Source: Desulfonatronovibrio hydrogenovorans DSM 9292
Lineage (GTDB): Bacteria > Desulfobacterota > Desulfovibrionia > Desulfovibrionales > Desulfonatronovibrionaceae
Direction: 5' to 3'
Assembly (NCBI RefSeq): GCF_000686525.1
Contig: NZ_JMKT01000001.1
Coordinates: 1-64,000 of the forward strand
DNA length: 64,000 bases
The number at the start of each line of letters is the position of its first letter. The stretch's first letter is position 1. Positions 18,143 to 27,019 of the stretch are shown here, piece by piece. The notes beneath the pieces are model-generated. The model was not told the origin of the DNA. It saw only the letters and a program-made list of their open reading frames with translations, and did not search any database. The position numbers were made by a program, and so were the translations under genes.

Positions 18143-18751
18143 TCAGGCTGAAAGCTTTGGCAGCCCCATAACGATCATCTCGGCCAGGGTCAGATCCACT
18201 CTGGGCAGACTTTTGATCTTGGGTCCGACAAAGGCCTGCTCCAGCCCGGCCAGCTCTCTGTAGAACAGGGTCCTGTCCAGTTTTGGGTACTCCCTGAGGT
18301 CCCCAGTCTTTTCCACAGACCTGAAACAGCCTGGAAACTCAAGCTGCTGCCCGTCAGGCCGGGTATGAACCGTAGGCACCCCGTGCAGCCTGCAGATCAT
18401 GAGGCGGTGAGAATAAAGCATGCACAGGCCGTTTTCATTGACCGGACACATGGAATCCGGCTTCCTGCCCTGCTTCAGATCCCTGTCCATCTGCACCACA
18501 TAATCCCGGGCCCGGGAGATGATCCGGGTGCGCAGTTCAGGAGCACATTGTTCCAGTCCTTTCAGAAAATAAGCCCATTCCACCCTGGTGTGATGCCGGA
18601 AATAGCTGGTACAGCAATTTTCCGGACAATCCATGCAGGTGAACCCCATCTCCCGGGCGATCCCGGCATATGCCTCTTCCATCTGCTCATACAGCCTGCC
18701 CAGCCTCTGAAAAACCACTCTGGGCATGGCCTTTTTTATCTTTCCAGCCAT
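18143..18751 (-). CDS. YkgJ-like cysteine-cluster protein
   Basis: The 202-residue protein contains two cysteine groups: CMDCPENCC near residue 38 and MCPVNENGLCMLYSHRLMICRLHG near residue 102. This spacing resembles the YkgJ/UPF0153 family, proposed to bind zinc or an Fe-S cluster; no function is established. It overlaps the 3' end of the shikimate-kinase-like gene by 16 bp and has no good ribosome-binding site, so it is probably translated by coupling. Confidence 0.65.
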   Translation of the reverse strand: MAGKIKKAMPRVVFQRLGRLYEQMEEAYAGIAREMGFTCMDCPENCCTSYFRHHTRVEWAYFLKGLEQCAPELRTRIISRARDYVVQMDRDLKQGRKPDSMCPVNENGLCMLYSHRLMICRLHGVPTVHTRPDGQQLEFPGCFRSVEKTGDLREYPKLDRTLFYRELAGLEQAFVGPKIKSLPRVDLTLAEMIVMGLPKLSA

Positions 18752-19293
18752 TTGATTATCTTGTCTGCGTTTTGCTCAGGTCCAGCCAGGTCAGTATCAA
18801 TGGTCAGCCTGGCATATCTTTTGTACAACGGTCTTCTTTCCAGAAAGACATCAGCCATGGACTGGCCCGGCTTGATGGCCAGCCCCCTGGTGGAGGTGTT
18901 TTGAAGCCGCTGCTGGATGGTCTCCAGATCTGCCTTGAGATAGACGATCCTGCCCAGCTCCTCCAGCCTTTTCATGGCCCGGACACTGTAGACCACACTC
19001 CCGCCTGTGGAGATGATGGTCCTGAAAAAATTCATGGACTCCACCAGCTCTTCTTCAGCCTTTAAAAAGCCGTCCAGACCCAGACGATCCCGGACAGCCT
19101 GCAGGGGCATGCCCCACCAGGACTCCAGGAGGTAGTCCGTGTCCACCCAGGCCAGGCCTGTTTTTCGGCTGATTATCCGGCCCATGGTGGTTTTGCCTGA
19201 CCCGGGCATACCGATGAGGATCAGACTGCTTCCCAGTTCCGGCTGGCAGCGTTTGATCAGATGTGGGACCATGGCATTATTCTTGTGGCTCAT
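18736..19293 (-). CDS. Shikimate kinase-like P-loop kinase
   Basis: The 185-residue protein has the AroK/AroL fold signature: GMPGSGKTTMGR (Walker A, near residue 29), DTDYLLE with the DxD of the shikimate/metal site, STGGSVV (Walker B-like GG motif), and a lid region with RGLA. Shikimate kinase phosphorylates shikimate in aromatic amino acid synthesis. An N-terminal extension of about 20 residues and the overlap with a Cys-cluster gene are unusual, and no other aro gene is nearby, so the true substrate may differ. The start is uncertain: 19293 (AGAAGG very close) or 19272. Confidence 0.78.
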   Translation of the reverse strand: MSHKNNAMVPHLIKRCQPELGSSLILIGMPGSGKTTMGRIISRKTGLAWVDTDYLLESWWGMPLQAVRDRLGLDGFLKAEEELVESMNFFRTIISTGGSVVYSVRAMKRLEELGRIVYLKADLETIQQRLQNTSTRGLAIKPGQSMADVFLERRPLYKRYARLTIDTDLAGPEQNADKIIKWLER

Positions 19294-19431
19294 CCTTCTG
19301 AAGCAAGATTATGCCAAAATACAGTAAATGAAAAGTCCCGGGCCGGGCAAAAATTCCCGGGATCAATAATTGACCTGCCTCTGTCCAGAACCTATAAAGA
19401 CAGATGTGTCTCAAAAATAACGGAGAAGAAC

Positions 19432-20040
19432 ATGCCAGACAAAGGACTTGAAATCATTCTGGACCATTCCCGCCAGGGAGCTGCAGCCAGGGAGAAATTC
19501 TTTGCCGCCCAGGCGGAAACCCTGGTCCATGTGGCCAAAATAGCTTCTGCCTCTCTTGTTGAAGGAGGCAAACTCATGTTCTGCGGCAATGGCGGAAGCG
19601 CTGCCGATGCCCAGCACCTGACAGCTGAATTCGTGAACAGGTTCATGATGGAGCGTCCTCCCCTCCCGGCCCTGGCCCTGACCACGGACACCTCTGTCCT
19701 CACCTCCATCGGCAATGACTACTCCTTTGACCGGATATTTTCCAAGCAGGTCAGGGCCCTGGGCCGGGAGGGAGATGTCCTGTTCTGCATTTCCACTTCC
19801 GGAAACAGCTCCAACCTGACCCGGGCTCTGATCAGGGCCAGGGAAATGAAGATCATAACCGTTGGCTTTGCCGGGAAAAACGGAGGAGAAATGAAGAATC
19901 ACTGCGACCACCTGCTCCTGGTGGACCACAAATCCACCCCCCTCATCCAGGAGATTCAGATTACAGCCGGGCACCTTTTGTGCCGGCTGGTAGACTATTA
20001 TCTCTTTGAGGCAGTGGATGAGCTGAAACCATATCTTTAG
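19432..20040 (+). CDS. gmhA: Sedoheptulose 7-phosphate isomerase
   Basis: The 202-residue protein has a single SIS domain. It converts sedoheptulose 7-phosphate to glycero-manno-heptose 7-phosphate for lipopolysaccharide core heptose. GmhA hallmarks are CGNGGSAADAQH, the following TAEFVNRF with the catalytic glutamate, SIGNDYSFD, and STSGNSSN for phosphate binding. ATG 19432 with GGAG upstream gives the normal family length; the ORF runs further upstream only because it is open. FmdB and amidohydrolase genes follow closely. Confidence 0.93.
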   Translation: MPDKGLEIILDHSRQGAAAREKFFAAQAETLVHVAKIASASLVEGGKLMFCGNGGSAADAQHLTAEFVNRFMMERPPLPALALTTDTSVLTSIGNDYSFDRIFSKQVRALGREGDVLFCISTSGNSSNLTRALIRAREMKIITVGFAGKNGGEMKNHCDHLLLVDHKSTPLIQEIQITAGHLLCRLVDYYLFEAVDELKPYL

Positions 20041-20054
20041 GAGGAATGACATAA

Positions 20055-20297
20055 ATGCCTTTACATGAATTTTTCTGTTCCAAATGTGCAACAGAGTTTG
20101 AAGAGCTGATTTTTAAGGAGGACGACCCGGTATCCTGTCCTGACTGCGGATCAAGCAACGTGGAAAAACTCATTTCCGCATGCAAGTTCAAAACCGGAGG
20201 GCCCATAGTGGCCGGGAGTCCGTCAGCCAGTGCCTCCCCAACCCGGTCTTCCAGCGCCTGTGCCGGCTGTTCCGGTGGAAACTGTTCCTCATGCTGA
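20055..20297 (+). CDS. FmdB-type zinc-ribbon protein
   Basis: The 80-residue product starts with the FmdB-family ribbon: MPLHEFFCSKCATEFEELI, then CPDCGSSNVEKLIS, giving a four-cysteine zinc site. The tail is rich in Ser, Gly and Cys (CAGCSGGNCSSC), as in many homologues. The family takes its name from a formamidase regulator, but most members have no proven role. It lies 14 bp after gmhA. Confidence 0.88.
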   Translation: MPLHEFFCSKCATEFEELIFKEDDPVSCPDCGSSNVEKLISACKFKTGGPIVAGSPSASASPTRSSSACAGCSGGNCSSC

Positions 20298-20309
20298 TCC
20301 AGGTGCTTT

Positions 20310-21632
20310 GTGTCCCTTTTAATTAAAAACGTTCTCCTGAACAGCCGGGTCCAGGATGTGCTTATCCAGGACAGCCGTTTTACCGCTGTTTGTCCGGACC
20401 TGCAGGTCCAGGCCTCCCAGGTCATTGATGGTACCGGGAAGGCCATATTTCCGTCCTTTATCAATGCCCACACCCATGCGGCCATGACTCTGCTCCGGGG
20501 ATATGCCGACGATCTGGAACTCTTTACCTGGCTCCAGGATCATATCTGGCCCTTTGAGGCCAGGCTGACCTTTGAGGACATCTACATCGGAGCCAGACTG
20601 GCCTGCCTGGAAATGATCAAGACCGGAACCACCATGTTCTGCGACATGTACTGGCATATGCCCGCCACCATCAAGGCCGTGGAGGAGATGGGCATCAGAG
20701 CGGCTTTGTCCTCGGTATTCATCGACTTCTCCGACCCCAAAAAAGCCAAGGAGTTCCGGGCCAGAACCAGAAAATTCTTCCGTGAAAACAAACCTGACGA
20801 GCGAATCACCTACATCTTAGGCCCCCATGCAGTCTATACTGTATCCAGAGACTCCCTGATCTGGCTCAGGGACTTTGCCGCTGATAACAACCTGCTCATT
20901 AACATCCATCTGGCTGAGACCCGCAAGGAGGTTGAGGACTGTATCCAGGGGCACGGCTTGAGACCAGTGGAATTTCTGGAAAGCATCGGCTTTTTGGGAC
21001 CCAACGTGATTTCCGCCCATACCGTATGGGTCAATGCACAGGAGATGGATATCCTGGCCAGCCGGGGAGTCAAGGTGGTCCACAACCCGGTCTCCAACAT
21101 GAAGCTGGCCTCCGGGGTCTTCCCCTTCAGGGAAATTCACAAACGGGGAATATGCATTGGTCTGGGAACTGACGGGTGCTCTTCCAACAACAACCTGGAC
21201 ATGCTGGAAGAGATGAAGATTGCTGCTCTGCTGGCCAAGTCAGCCGGTCTGGAAGGAGCGGCTGTACCGGCCAATGTCCTGGAATCCGACCTCAGACAGT
21301 ATCTGGAACAGGTCTACCTGGATCCCACCCTGTTCACTGCGGCCCAGGCCCTTGAATGCGCCACCCTCAACGGTGCCCGGATCTTCGGCCTGGATGCCGG
21401 CCGGATCGCTCCAGGCAAGCTGGCTGACTGCATCCTGGTGGATCTTAACCACTACTCCCTGGTTCCAGGCCATGACCTTGTCTCCAACCTGGTTTACTCG
21501 GCTTCCAGCGAGTGCATAGACACCACCATCTGCAACGGGCAGGTGCTCATGCAGAACCGAAAAGTCCCCGGTGAAGAGGAAATAATCAAAGAGGCCAGGC
21601 AATGGGAAAAAAATATCAAGAACCGGGCCTGA
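20310..21632 (+). CDS. mtaD: Amidohydrolase, S-adenosylhomocysteine/methylthioadenosine deaminase type
   Basis: The 440-residue protein is a cytosolic metal-dependent deaminase of the MtaD/ATZ-TRZ group. Metal and substrate residues are visible in order: NAHTHAAMTLLRGYADD (HxH), INIHLAET, ISAHTVW, and GTDGCSSNNNLDM (catalytic Asp). The likely reaction is deamination of S-adenosylhomocysteine or 5'-methylthioadenosine. The start is GTG 20310 with AGGTG just upstream. Its last 31 bp overlap the adenosyltransferase gene, which suggests coupled translation. Confidence 0.85.
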   Translation: MSLLIKNVLLNSRVQDVLIQDSRFTAVCPDLQVQASQVIDGTGKAIFPSFINAHTHAAMTLLRGYADDLELFTWLQDHIWPFEARLTFEDIYIGARLACLEMIKTGTTMFCDMYWHMPATIKAVEEMGIRAALSSVFIDFSDPKKAKEFRARTRKFFRENKPDERITYILGPHAVYTVSRDSLIWLRDFAADNNLLINIHLAETRKEVEDCIQGHGLRPVEFLESIGFLGPNVISAHTVWVNAQEMDILASRGVKVVHNPVSNMKLASGVFPFREIHKRGICIGLGTDGCSSNNNLDMLEEMKIAALLAKSAGLEGAAVPANVLESDLRQYLEQVYLDPTLFTAAQALECATLNGARIFGLDAGRIAPGKLADCILVDLNHYSLVPGHDLVSNLVYSASSECIDTTICNGQVLMQNRKVPGEEEIIKEARQWEKNIKNRA

Positions 21633-22135
21633 TCCTGGTTTACACCGGCAATGGCAAAGGCAAGACCACTGCAGCCGTTGGCCAGGCCGTAAGAGCCCTT
21701 GGATCAGGGATAAAAGTGGCCTTTGGCCAGTTTCTCAAGCGTGACGGCCAGGCTGGGGAACAGCTTATCCTCAAGTCCCTGCTGGGCAATGACTTTCTGG
21801 CTTCCGGCCACGGATTCTACCGGGATGAAAAGGACCGGGGCCGGCACCGGTCCGGAGTCCTTGACCTGCTGGCCTGGGTCCAGGACAGGCTGGACCAGGA
21901 CTACCAGCTCATAGTGCTGGATGAAGCTGTCTATGCCCTGAACATGGGCCTTCTGGAAAAAGAAGAACTGACCAGAATCATGGACAGGTCTTCAAGCCAG
22001 GGGACCAGCCTGGTCCTGACCGGAAGAAATGTTCCTCAATGGCTCCTGGAACGGGCGGACACTGTTTCTGATATCCTGGAAACCAAGCATCACTTCCAGA
22101 AGAATATCAGCGCCCGCAAGGGGATTGAATATTAA
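21602..22135 (+). CDS. cobO: Cob(I)yrinic acid a,c-diamide adenosyltransferase
   Basis: The 177-residue protein belongs to the CobA/CobO/BtuR family, which attaches the 5'-deoxyadenosyl group to Co(I) corrinoids. The P-loop TGNGKGKTTAAVGQAVRA, FLKRDGQAGE and VLDEAVYALNMGLL segments are diagnostic. It overlaps the amidohydrolase gene. A CCAGACCAG/CTGGTCTGG hairpin without a T run follows at 22137-22166. The other cobamide genes of the window (cbiR, cobU) lie 16 kb away. Confidence 0.92.
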   Translation: MGKKYQEPGLILVYTGNGKGKTTAAVGQAVRALGSGIKVAFGQFLKRDGQAGEQLILKSLLGNDFLASGHGFYRDEKDRGRHRSGVLDLLAWVQDRLDQDYQLIVLDEAVYALNMGLLEKEELTRIMDRSSSQGTSLVLTGRNVPQWLLERADTVSDILETKHHFQKNISARKGIEY

Positions 22136-22320
22136 ACCAGACCAGTCCTTTTTGGTTCTGGTCTGGAAATCCTTCTGCCCGGGCCTTTAACTGGCCGGAT
22201 CCCTTAAGGCCTGGAGAACATGAGTGCAACCTCTTCAGGCCTGGTGCTGGCAAAGGCAGTCAGGCCGGACTGTTAAATATAAAAATCCTCAGCTCTGATC
22301 CAGATCAGTCCCTGTATTGA

Positions 22321-23160
22321 TCACTTGAAGCTTCGCTTGTAGGCCATGGCCAGGAAAAGGGCAAAGACAGCCGCGCCCACCCCTATGAGCACGTCATAGT
22401 ACGGCGGAGCGGTCAGACTCAGACGCATGAGCAGGGTGGAAATGGCAAAGCCCGAGTTTCTGAAGATATCTTTGAACTGGGGGAAAAAGCTGTGGGATAT
22501 AAGCACGATAAGCACGTCGCTAAAGACCAGGATGGTGTAGAATTCTGCAAAAAATTCCACTCCGTCATGGGGCATGAACCAGGCTGCTACATTATATGCT
22601 GCCAGGGCGGAAAACAGAAAAAGCAGGATCAGGGCCACCATCTTTTTGGCTCCCACAAACTGAAACAAGACCCCGCCTGAACCGGCTTCCTCTCTTTTTA
22701 CCTGCTGCCTGTAGTAAAAACTCAGCAAGACAAAAATGGTCAGGGCTCCCAGGCCGTATGCACCGATGCGCAGAACAGCATCAAGCTGACCGGCCAGCTT
22801 GATGGGCTCGGAAAAATGGATCAGTTCCTTGAAGGCATTGCGCAAAAATATCAGGGCCAGGATCTCAAACTGTTTGCCCACGGCCCTGGAGACCGAGCAG
22901 GGCAATATAAAGATCAGACTGATGACCTCGCTGATGAGCAGCAGGGAAAAAGCCAGTTTAACAGCATAAAACGGGTTGGTAGGGATTATTTCAGACAAAA
23001 GGCCGGGCAAAAGACTGAACCGGTTCAACTCAATGAGAATAAGGCTGACCAGAAAGACTCCGATCAGGGTCAAGGTCACCATTTTCCTGGTGGTTTTATG
23101 CTCCCAGAAATAATGCAGGGGGTCATAAACATGGTGGACTCGTTCAATGAATCTGCTCAA
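22321..23160 (-). CDS. Integral membrane protein of unknown function
   Basis: The product has about 279 residues and seven or eight predicted membrane spans. A short soluble start, FIERVHHVYDPLHYFWEHKTTRK, precedes the first span. I recognise no family with a known function. The reading frame stays open to 23253, but that upstream part is encoded by the stem of an intrinsic terminator, so a start there is unlikely. I chose TTG 23160, which has a weak GGGATG ahead of it. The start is therefore uncertain. Confidence 0.65.
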   Translation of the reverse strand: MSRFIERVHHVYDPLHYFWEHKTTRKMVTLTLIGVFLVSLILIELNRFSLLPGLLSEIIPTNPFYAVKLAFSLLLISEVISLIFILPCSVSRAVGKQFEILALIFLRNAFKELIHFSEPIKLAGQLDAVLRIGAYGLGALTIFVLLSFYYRQQVKREEAGSGGVLFQFVGAKKMVALILLFLFSALAAYNVAAWFMPHDGVEFFAEFYTILVFSDVLIVLISHSFFPQFKDIFRNSGFAISTLLMRLSLTAPPYYDVLIGVGAAVFALFLAMAYKRSFK

Positions 23161-23212
23161 AAGACATCCCGTTACAATCAGTCCGGCAGTGCCCGGAGTG
23201 TGTTGATGAATG

Positions 23213-23250
23213 AAAAAAAGACCGGAACCCGTTGGTTCCGGTCTTTTTTT
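23213..23250. terminator. Bidirectional intrinsic terminator
   Basis: A 17-bp inverted repeat (AAAAAAAGACCGGAACC / GGTTCCGGTCTTTTTTT) with a CGTT loop. On the minus strand it follows the FlgO-like lipoprotein gene and should end that operon. Confidence 0.93.
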
Positions 23251-23279
23251 CATCTTTTTCCGGCCAAGTAAAGGCCGGC

Positions 23280-23882
23280 CTAAAAACCGGCCAGGACATT
23301 GGGCTCAAAATCAGATCCCCCTCCAGGGCCGGCCTGATCCGGGGATCCCCCGGGGTCCAGGGCAAGCCTGTTGTAGGGGAGGATATAGTCAAAAGAAGCC
23401 AGAACTGAATGGTCCATGGAACGGATTATCCGGGCGTTGACATAAACCTGGTTGTAAACCACTGAATATGTTCCGGTCAGCACTGCGTAGGCCTGAACAT
23501 CCCTGGAAAGCAGCTCCGGATCCCTGGAAAGGATCAGCTCTCCCTGCTCCATATCCATCCGCAGACTGGATTTGCCGGTCCGGATATCAATGAAATTCAA
23601 GCCGTAGCACGAAACCAGTCTGGACGCTATCTGGTGGGGCAGGACCCGGCCCAGGGGGCTGGAAAGGTCGAGATCATCCAGGCTGACAAATGAAGCGGCC
23701 AAAACCGGTCTTTTGCCCAGATCATGGTTTGCAAGCTGGTGCCCCAGGACATCCGCAGCCAGATAGTTCTTCTCCACCAGGCTGAAAACCTGACGTTCAA
23801 GAGGGGCTTCCTTCCGGAGGCATCCGGGCATAATCAGCAAAATAATTAATGCCATGGTAACTTGAAAATAAGGTCTTAACAT
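23280..23882 (-). CDS. FlgO-like lipoprotein
   Basis: The 200-residue product has a lipoprotein signal (ALIILLIMPGC) and a FlgO-type domain: a SFVSLDDLDLSSPLGRVLPHQIASRL block, then EGELILSRD-like residues (MEQGELILSRDPELL) and a YAVLTGTYSVVYNQVYVNARII block. FlgO proteins were first described as outer-membrane lipoproteins needed for flagellar stability in Vibrio; in other bacteria their role is open. The C terminus is Gly/Pro/Asp rich. It is the last gene of a minus-strand trio. Confidence 0.8.
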   Translation of the reverse strand: MLRPYFQVTMALIILLIMPGCLRKEAPLERQVFSLVEKNYLAADVLGHQLANHDLGKRPVLAASFVSLDDLDLSSPLGRVLPHQIASRLVSCYGLNFIDIRTGKSSLRMDMEQGELILSRDPELLSRDVQAYAVLTGTYSVVYNQVYVNARIIRSMDHSVLASFDYILPYNRLALDPGGSPDQAGPGGGSDFEPNVLAGF

Positions 23883-23938
23883 TGTTCTGCCTTTTCAAAG
23901 CTGTCTTGATCCGGAGTCCATCCTTGACGATCCGGTCC

Positions 23939-24751
23939 CTAGTTCAGATCCCTGAATATCTTTTTCTGCACTTCCATGTCCCACCCTTCCCCAGGCAGGC
24001 CGTGGTGGGTCCTGAACTTTCTCAGGGCTTCCCTGGATCTGGGTCCCCAGATTCCGTCTATGGGTCCGGTATAATAACCCATCTGGGCCAGCCTGGCCTG
24101 AATGACCCTGGCATCTGAACCCACTGCCGGGTTGAGGAACAGGGCCGGGTATTCAACCACAGGAGGCTCTACCGGATCAGGTTCCCGCAGGGTAAAAGGC
24201 CTGGCGGTCTGGGTCCGGACCACCAGATCCTCCAGATCCGAATCCATGGGAAAGACTTCATCAAAGGCTGCCAGGATCCTGTTGGATCCAGTATCCAGGA
24301 TTCTGGCAGATACCTGCATCCATTGACCGTATTTGGAATAAGTCCCAGCTATGACCGCCCGGACCTGATAAGCCTCTGTCAGATTCAGAATATCCCTGGA
24401 CAAAGCCAGCTCGCCCACTCCTTCCTGGATAATCAGACTGTCCTTGATCAGCCTGACATCCTGCACGTCATAACCGTGCTGGGCAAACCTGGAGGCAAAA
24501 AGCTCTCCCAAGGCCCGTCCCAGGGAAGATGTCTCCCTGAGCTGGTCAAGATCCACAAAGCTGGCGTAGGACAGCCTGTCCAGCCGGGTCAGTCCGGGGC
24601 TTAAATTGTATTCAAGCATGTCAGCCATGAAATAGGCCTTTTCCCTCAGGGCGTGAGCACCGGCCTGGCTGTTCAGACCGGGCAGATGCCCGGCCCACAG
24701 GGTCAATAACATGGCCATGAGCAGGCCTTTAAATATTCTGTTTTTGTTCAT
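23939..24751 (-). CDS. FlgO-like protein with C-terminal peptidoglycan-binding domain
   Basis: The 270-residue exported protein has a signal peptide, then a FlgO-type domain (about residues 40-175: SYASFVDLDQLRETSSLGRALGELFASRF, VGELALSRDILNL, AVIAGTYSKYGQWMQVSARI). A peptidoglycan-binding-1 domain follows (about 205-268: VIQARLAQMGYYTGPIDGIWGPRSREALRKFR). The combination suggests anchoring of a FlgO-type complex to the cell wall. It is a paralogue of the next gene downstream and lies 56 bp before it. Confidence 0.83.
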   Translation of the reverse strand: MNKNRIFKGLLMAMLLTLWAGHLPGLNSQAGAHALREKAYFMADMLEYNLSPGLTRLDRLSYASFVDLDQLRETSSLGRALGELFASRFAQHGYDVQDVRLIKDSLIIQEGVGELALSRDILNLTEAYQVRAVIAGTYSKYGQWMQVSARILDTGSNRILAAFDEVFPMDSDLEDLVVRTQTARPFTLREPDPVEPPVVEYPALFLNPAVGSDARVIQARLAQMGYYTGPIDGIWGPRSREALRKFRTHHGLPGEGWDMEVQKKIFRDLN

Positions 24752-24786
24752 GAATCTTCCTGAATCCTTTGTTCCCTGTTCAGTCT

Positions 24787-25458
24787 TTACTCCCGGACCC
24801 GGTCAAGGCTGTAGCGCCTGAGCCCGGGTTCATTGGTCCTGACAAGATGCCTGTAAAGCCAGGCATCCTCCTGATGGACTGGAAAATACCACGTCCCGGC
24901 ATAAAGGATGGCATCTTCATCCATCATGGCCACCTGGACCACCGCTTCCAGACCTGTGCTTCTGTCCCTTGCCCTGACCTGCTCTTCTCTGGTCTGGTCC
25001 TCTTCACTGCACTCTTTTTTTTCCGAGCCATTGGTCAGGGTTACCCGGGGATAGCAGACAGGCTTGTGTTCCGGGCCTGGAACCTGGTGCCTGACCAGAT
25101 CCACCTGGTGAAAGATCTTTATCCTGCGCGGCTCACCCATGGATACCATCAGTCCCTCACCAGCCAGGGAGGACTGAAGCATCCGGTAGAAAGACCGGTC
25201 AAAGTCGGTACTGCCTCCCGGGACCACCCACAGGACCTGGTCCCTGAGAAAATAGTTACTATCAACTACCCTGCGGACCTGGGCCGCTGATTCCTGGGCC
25301 AGCTCCTGCCAGCGGTCCACTGAGCCTGCAACCGGAACCAGATCCTGATCTTCAGCTGGATGCCCGTCCTGCTCCAGGGCCCCGGCTCCCACCGGAAGCA
25401 CCAGAACCATGGCCCAGATCAGACTCAGGCATAAGGCTGCAATCTTTGCTTTTGTCAT
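24787..25458 (-). CDS. Exported protein of unknown function, first of FlgO trio
   Basis: The 223-residue product has a signal peptide (KIAALCLSLIWAMVLVLPVGAGA) and a mature region I cannot assign. A SNYFLRDQVLWVVPGGSTDFDRSFYRMLQSSL segment is faintly similar in layout to the FlgO proteins downstream. A short cysteine pair (CYPR...KKECSE) may form a disulfide. ATG 25458 follows GGAGAGGG. Given 35-bp spacing to the next gene, the three genes are probably one operon and one machine. Confidence 0.68.
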   Translation of the reverse strand: MTKAKIAALCLSLIWAMVLVLPVGAGALEQDGHPAEDQDLVPVAGSVDRWQELAQESAAQVRRVVDSNYFLRDQVLWVVPGGSTDFDRSFYRMLQSSLAGEGLMVSMGEPRRIKIFHQVDLVRHQVPGPEHKPVCYPRVTLTNGSEKKECSEEDQTREEQVRARDRSTGLEAVVQVAMMDEDAILYAGTWYFPVHQEDAWLYRHLVRTNEPGLRRYSLDRVRE

Positions 25459-25686
25459 ATGAATTCCCTCTCCAGGGCAGTCAGGTCTCATTGCGGCACC
25501 CCCTGGACCATTTATCGGAAATGAACCGGATTTCTTTAACCTCATCACCCTGGAACCTTAATTCCTTGCCAGGCAGCAGATTCCGGGATATTGACCTCTG
25601 TTTCAGAGAAAAGTATGTTTCAGGGCTTTTACGTCCAAAATATAATCCCATGGCTCAACCATCAGGACCAGGGCAACGAGGAACGA

Positions 25687-26982
25687 ATGAACAAGGAAAA
25701 ACGCTTTCTTCCGGACCTGAACCCAGAGCAGCTTGCTGCCCTTCAACTGGAAGGTCTTAAATGGACCGTGGCCCATGCCTGTTCAGGTTCCCCTGCTTAC
25801 CGGGAAAAATTTGATCAGGCCAGAATAAAGCCTGAAGATATAACCTCCCTGGCGGATATTGAAAAACTGCCTTTTACAACAGTTGAAGACCTGCGCAGGG
25901 GCTACCCTCTGCCCCTTTTGAGCGTCCCCCAGGAACAGATAGTCCGGATCCATGCCTCTTCAGGCACCACAGGCAAAAGAAAAATTCTGGCTTACACCCA
26001 AAAAGACATTGACACCTGGAAGGTCATGATGGCCAGGTGTTTTGAGCTGGCCGGGCTGACCACTCTGGACCGGGTCCAGATAGCTGTGGGCTATGGACTG
26101 TGGACGGCTGGAGTCGGCTTTCAGCTGGGCTGTGAACACTTTGGGGCCATGGCCGTGCCCCTGGGACCCGGCAACCTGGATTTCCAGCTCCAGTTCCTCA
26201 CAGACCTCCAGCCCGCCTGTCTGTGTTCTACAGCTTCCATGGCCCTGCTCCTGGCCGAACAGGTGGAGAAGATGGGGCTCCAGGACAGGATCAAACTCAA
26301 AAAACTAATCTTCGGGGCTGAGCCCCACACTCCCAAAATGCGCCGCAAGATTGAGCAGACCCTGGATCTGGAAGACAGCTTTGATATTCCGGGCATGACC
26401 GAGGTCTACGGACCAGGCACTGGACTGGAGTGTTGGGAGCACAAAGGGATGCACTACTGGGCTGACATTTTTATCCTGGAAATAGTTGATCCTGTCTCCC
26501 TCAAACCGGTCCAGCCCGGACAGACCGGGGAGATGGTCATAACCACCCTGCGCAAGGAAGGGGTTCCTCTGATCCGTTACAGGACCAGAGATCTGACCCG
26601 CATCCTGCCTGATCCCTGTCCTTGCGGATTGAATCTGCCCCGGCATGACCGCATCCTGGGACGCTCTGATGACATGTTCATCTTTCGCGGAGTTAATATC
26701 TATCCCGGCCAGATCGCTGAAATCCTGGAAGGGTTCAAAGACATCAGTTCTGAGTATCTCATCACCCTGGACCGGAAAAAGGGCCTGGACTTCATGCAGA
26801 TCAGTGTTGAACGCAAAGAATCGGCCTCAGCTGACAATGATTCTCACCTGGCCGGGCTGATTTCCGCCCAGATCAGGAAAAAAGTAATGGTCCGGGCCGA
26901 GGTGGATATCCAGGGGCCGGGCAAGCTGCCCAGGTCCATGGGCAAGTCCAGAAGAATCCTTGACCAGAGGGATCAGGACTGA
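25687..26982 (+). CDS. Phenylacetate-CoA ligase family (PaaK-like) AMP-forming enzyme
   Basis: The 431-residue protein activates a carboxylic acid, typically phenylacetate or another aryl acid, as its CoA thioester. Motifs are HASSGTTGKRKI (phosphate-binding loop), FGAEPHT, YGPGTGLECWEHKG and YRTRDLT with the adenylate-binding Asp, then GRSDDMFIFRGVNIYPGQI at the hinge to the C-terminal domain. Desulfovibrionales often carry several such paralogues of unknown substrate. ATG 25687 has GAGGA upstream; the longer open frame to 25591 has no support. Convergent with argC. Confidence 0.88.
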   Translation: MNKEKRFLPDLNPEQLAALQLEGLKWTVAHACSGSPAYREKFDQARIKPEDITSLADIEKLPFTTVEDLRRGYPLPLLSVPQEQIVRIHASSGTTGKRKILAYTQKDIDTWKVMMARCFELAGLTTLDRVQIAVGYGLWTAGVGFQLGCEHFGAMAVPLGPGNLDFQLQFLTDLQPACLCSTASMALLLAEQVEKMGLQDRIKLKKLIFGAEPHTPKMRRKIEQTLDLEDSFDIPGMTEVYGPGTGLECWEHKGMHYWADIFILEIVDPVSLKPVQPGQTGEMVITTLRKEGVPLIRYRTRDLTRILPDPCPCGLNLPRHDRILGRSDDMFIFRGVNIYPGQIAEILEGFKDISSEYLITLDRKKGLDFMQISVERKESASADNDSHLAGLISAQIRKKVMVRAEVDIQGPGKLPRSMGKSRRILDQRDQD

Positions 26983-27019
26983 CTGCAAACAACCCGGACC
27001 TGTCTCCCCCTGGAAAAAG

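Noticed and set aside
22137..22166. Terminator after the adenosyltransferase gene
   Set aside because: CCAGACCAG/CTGGTCTGG forms a stem but no T run follows on either strand, so termination is not supported.
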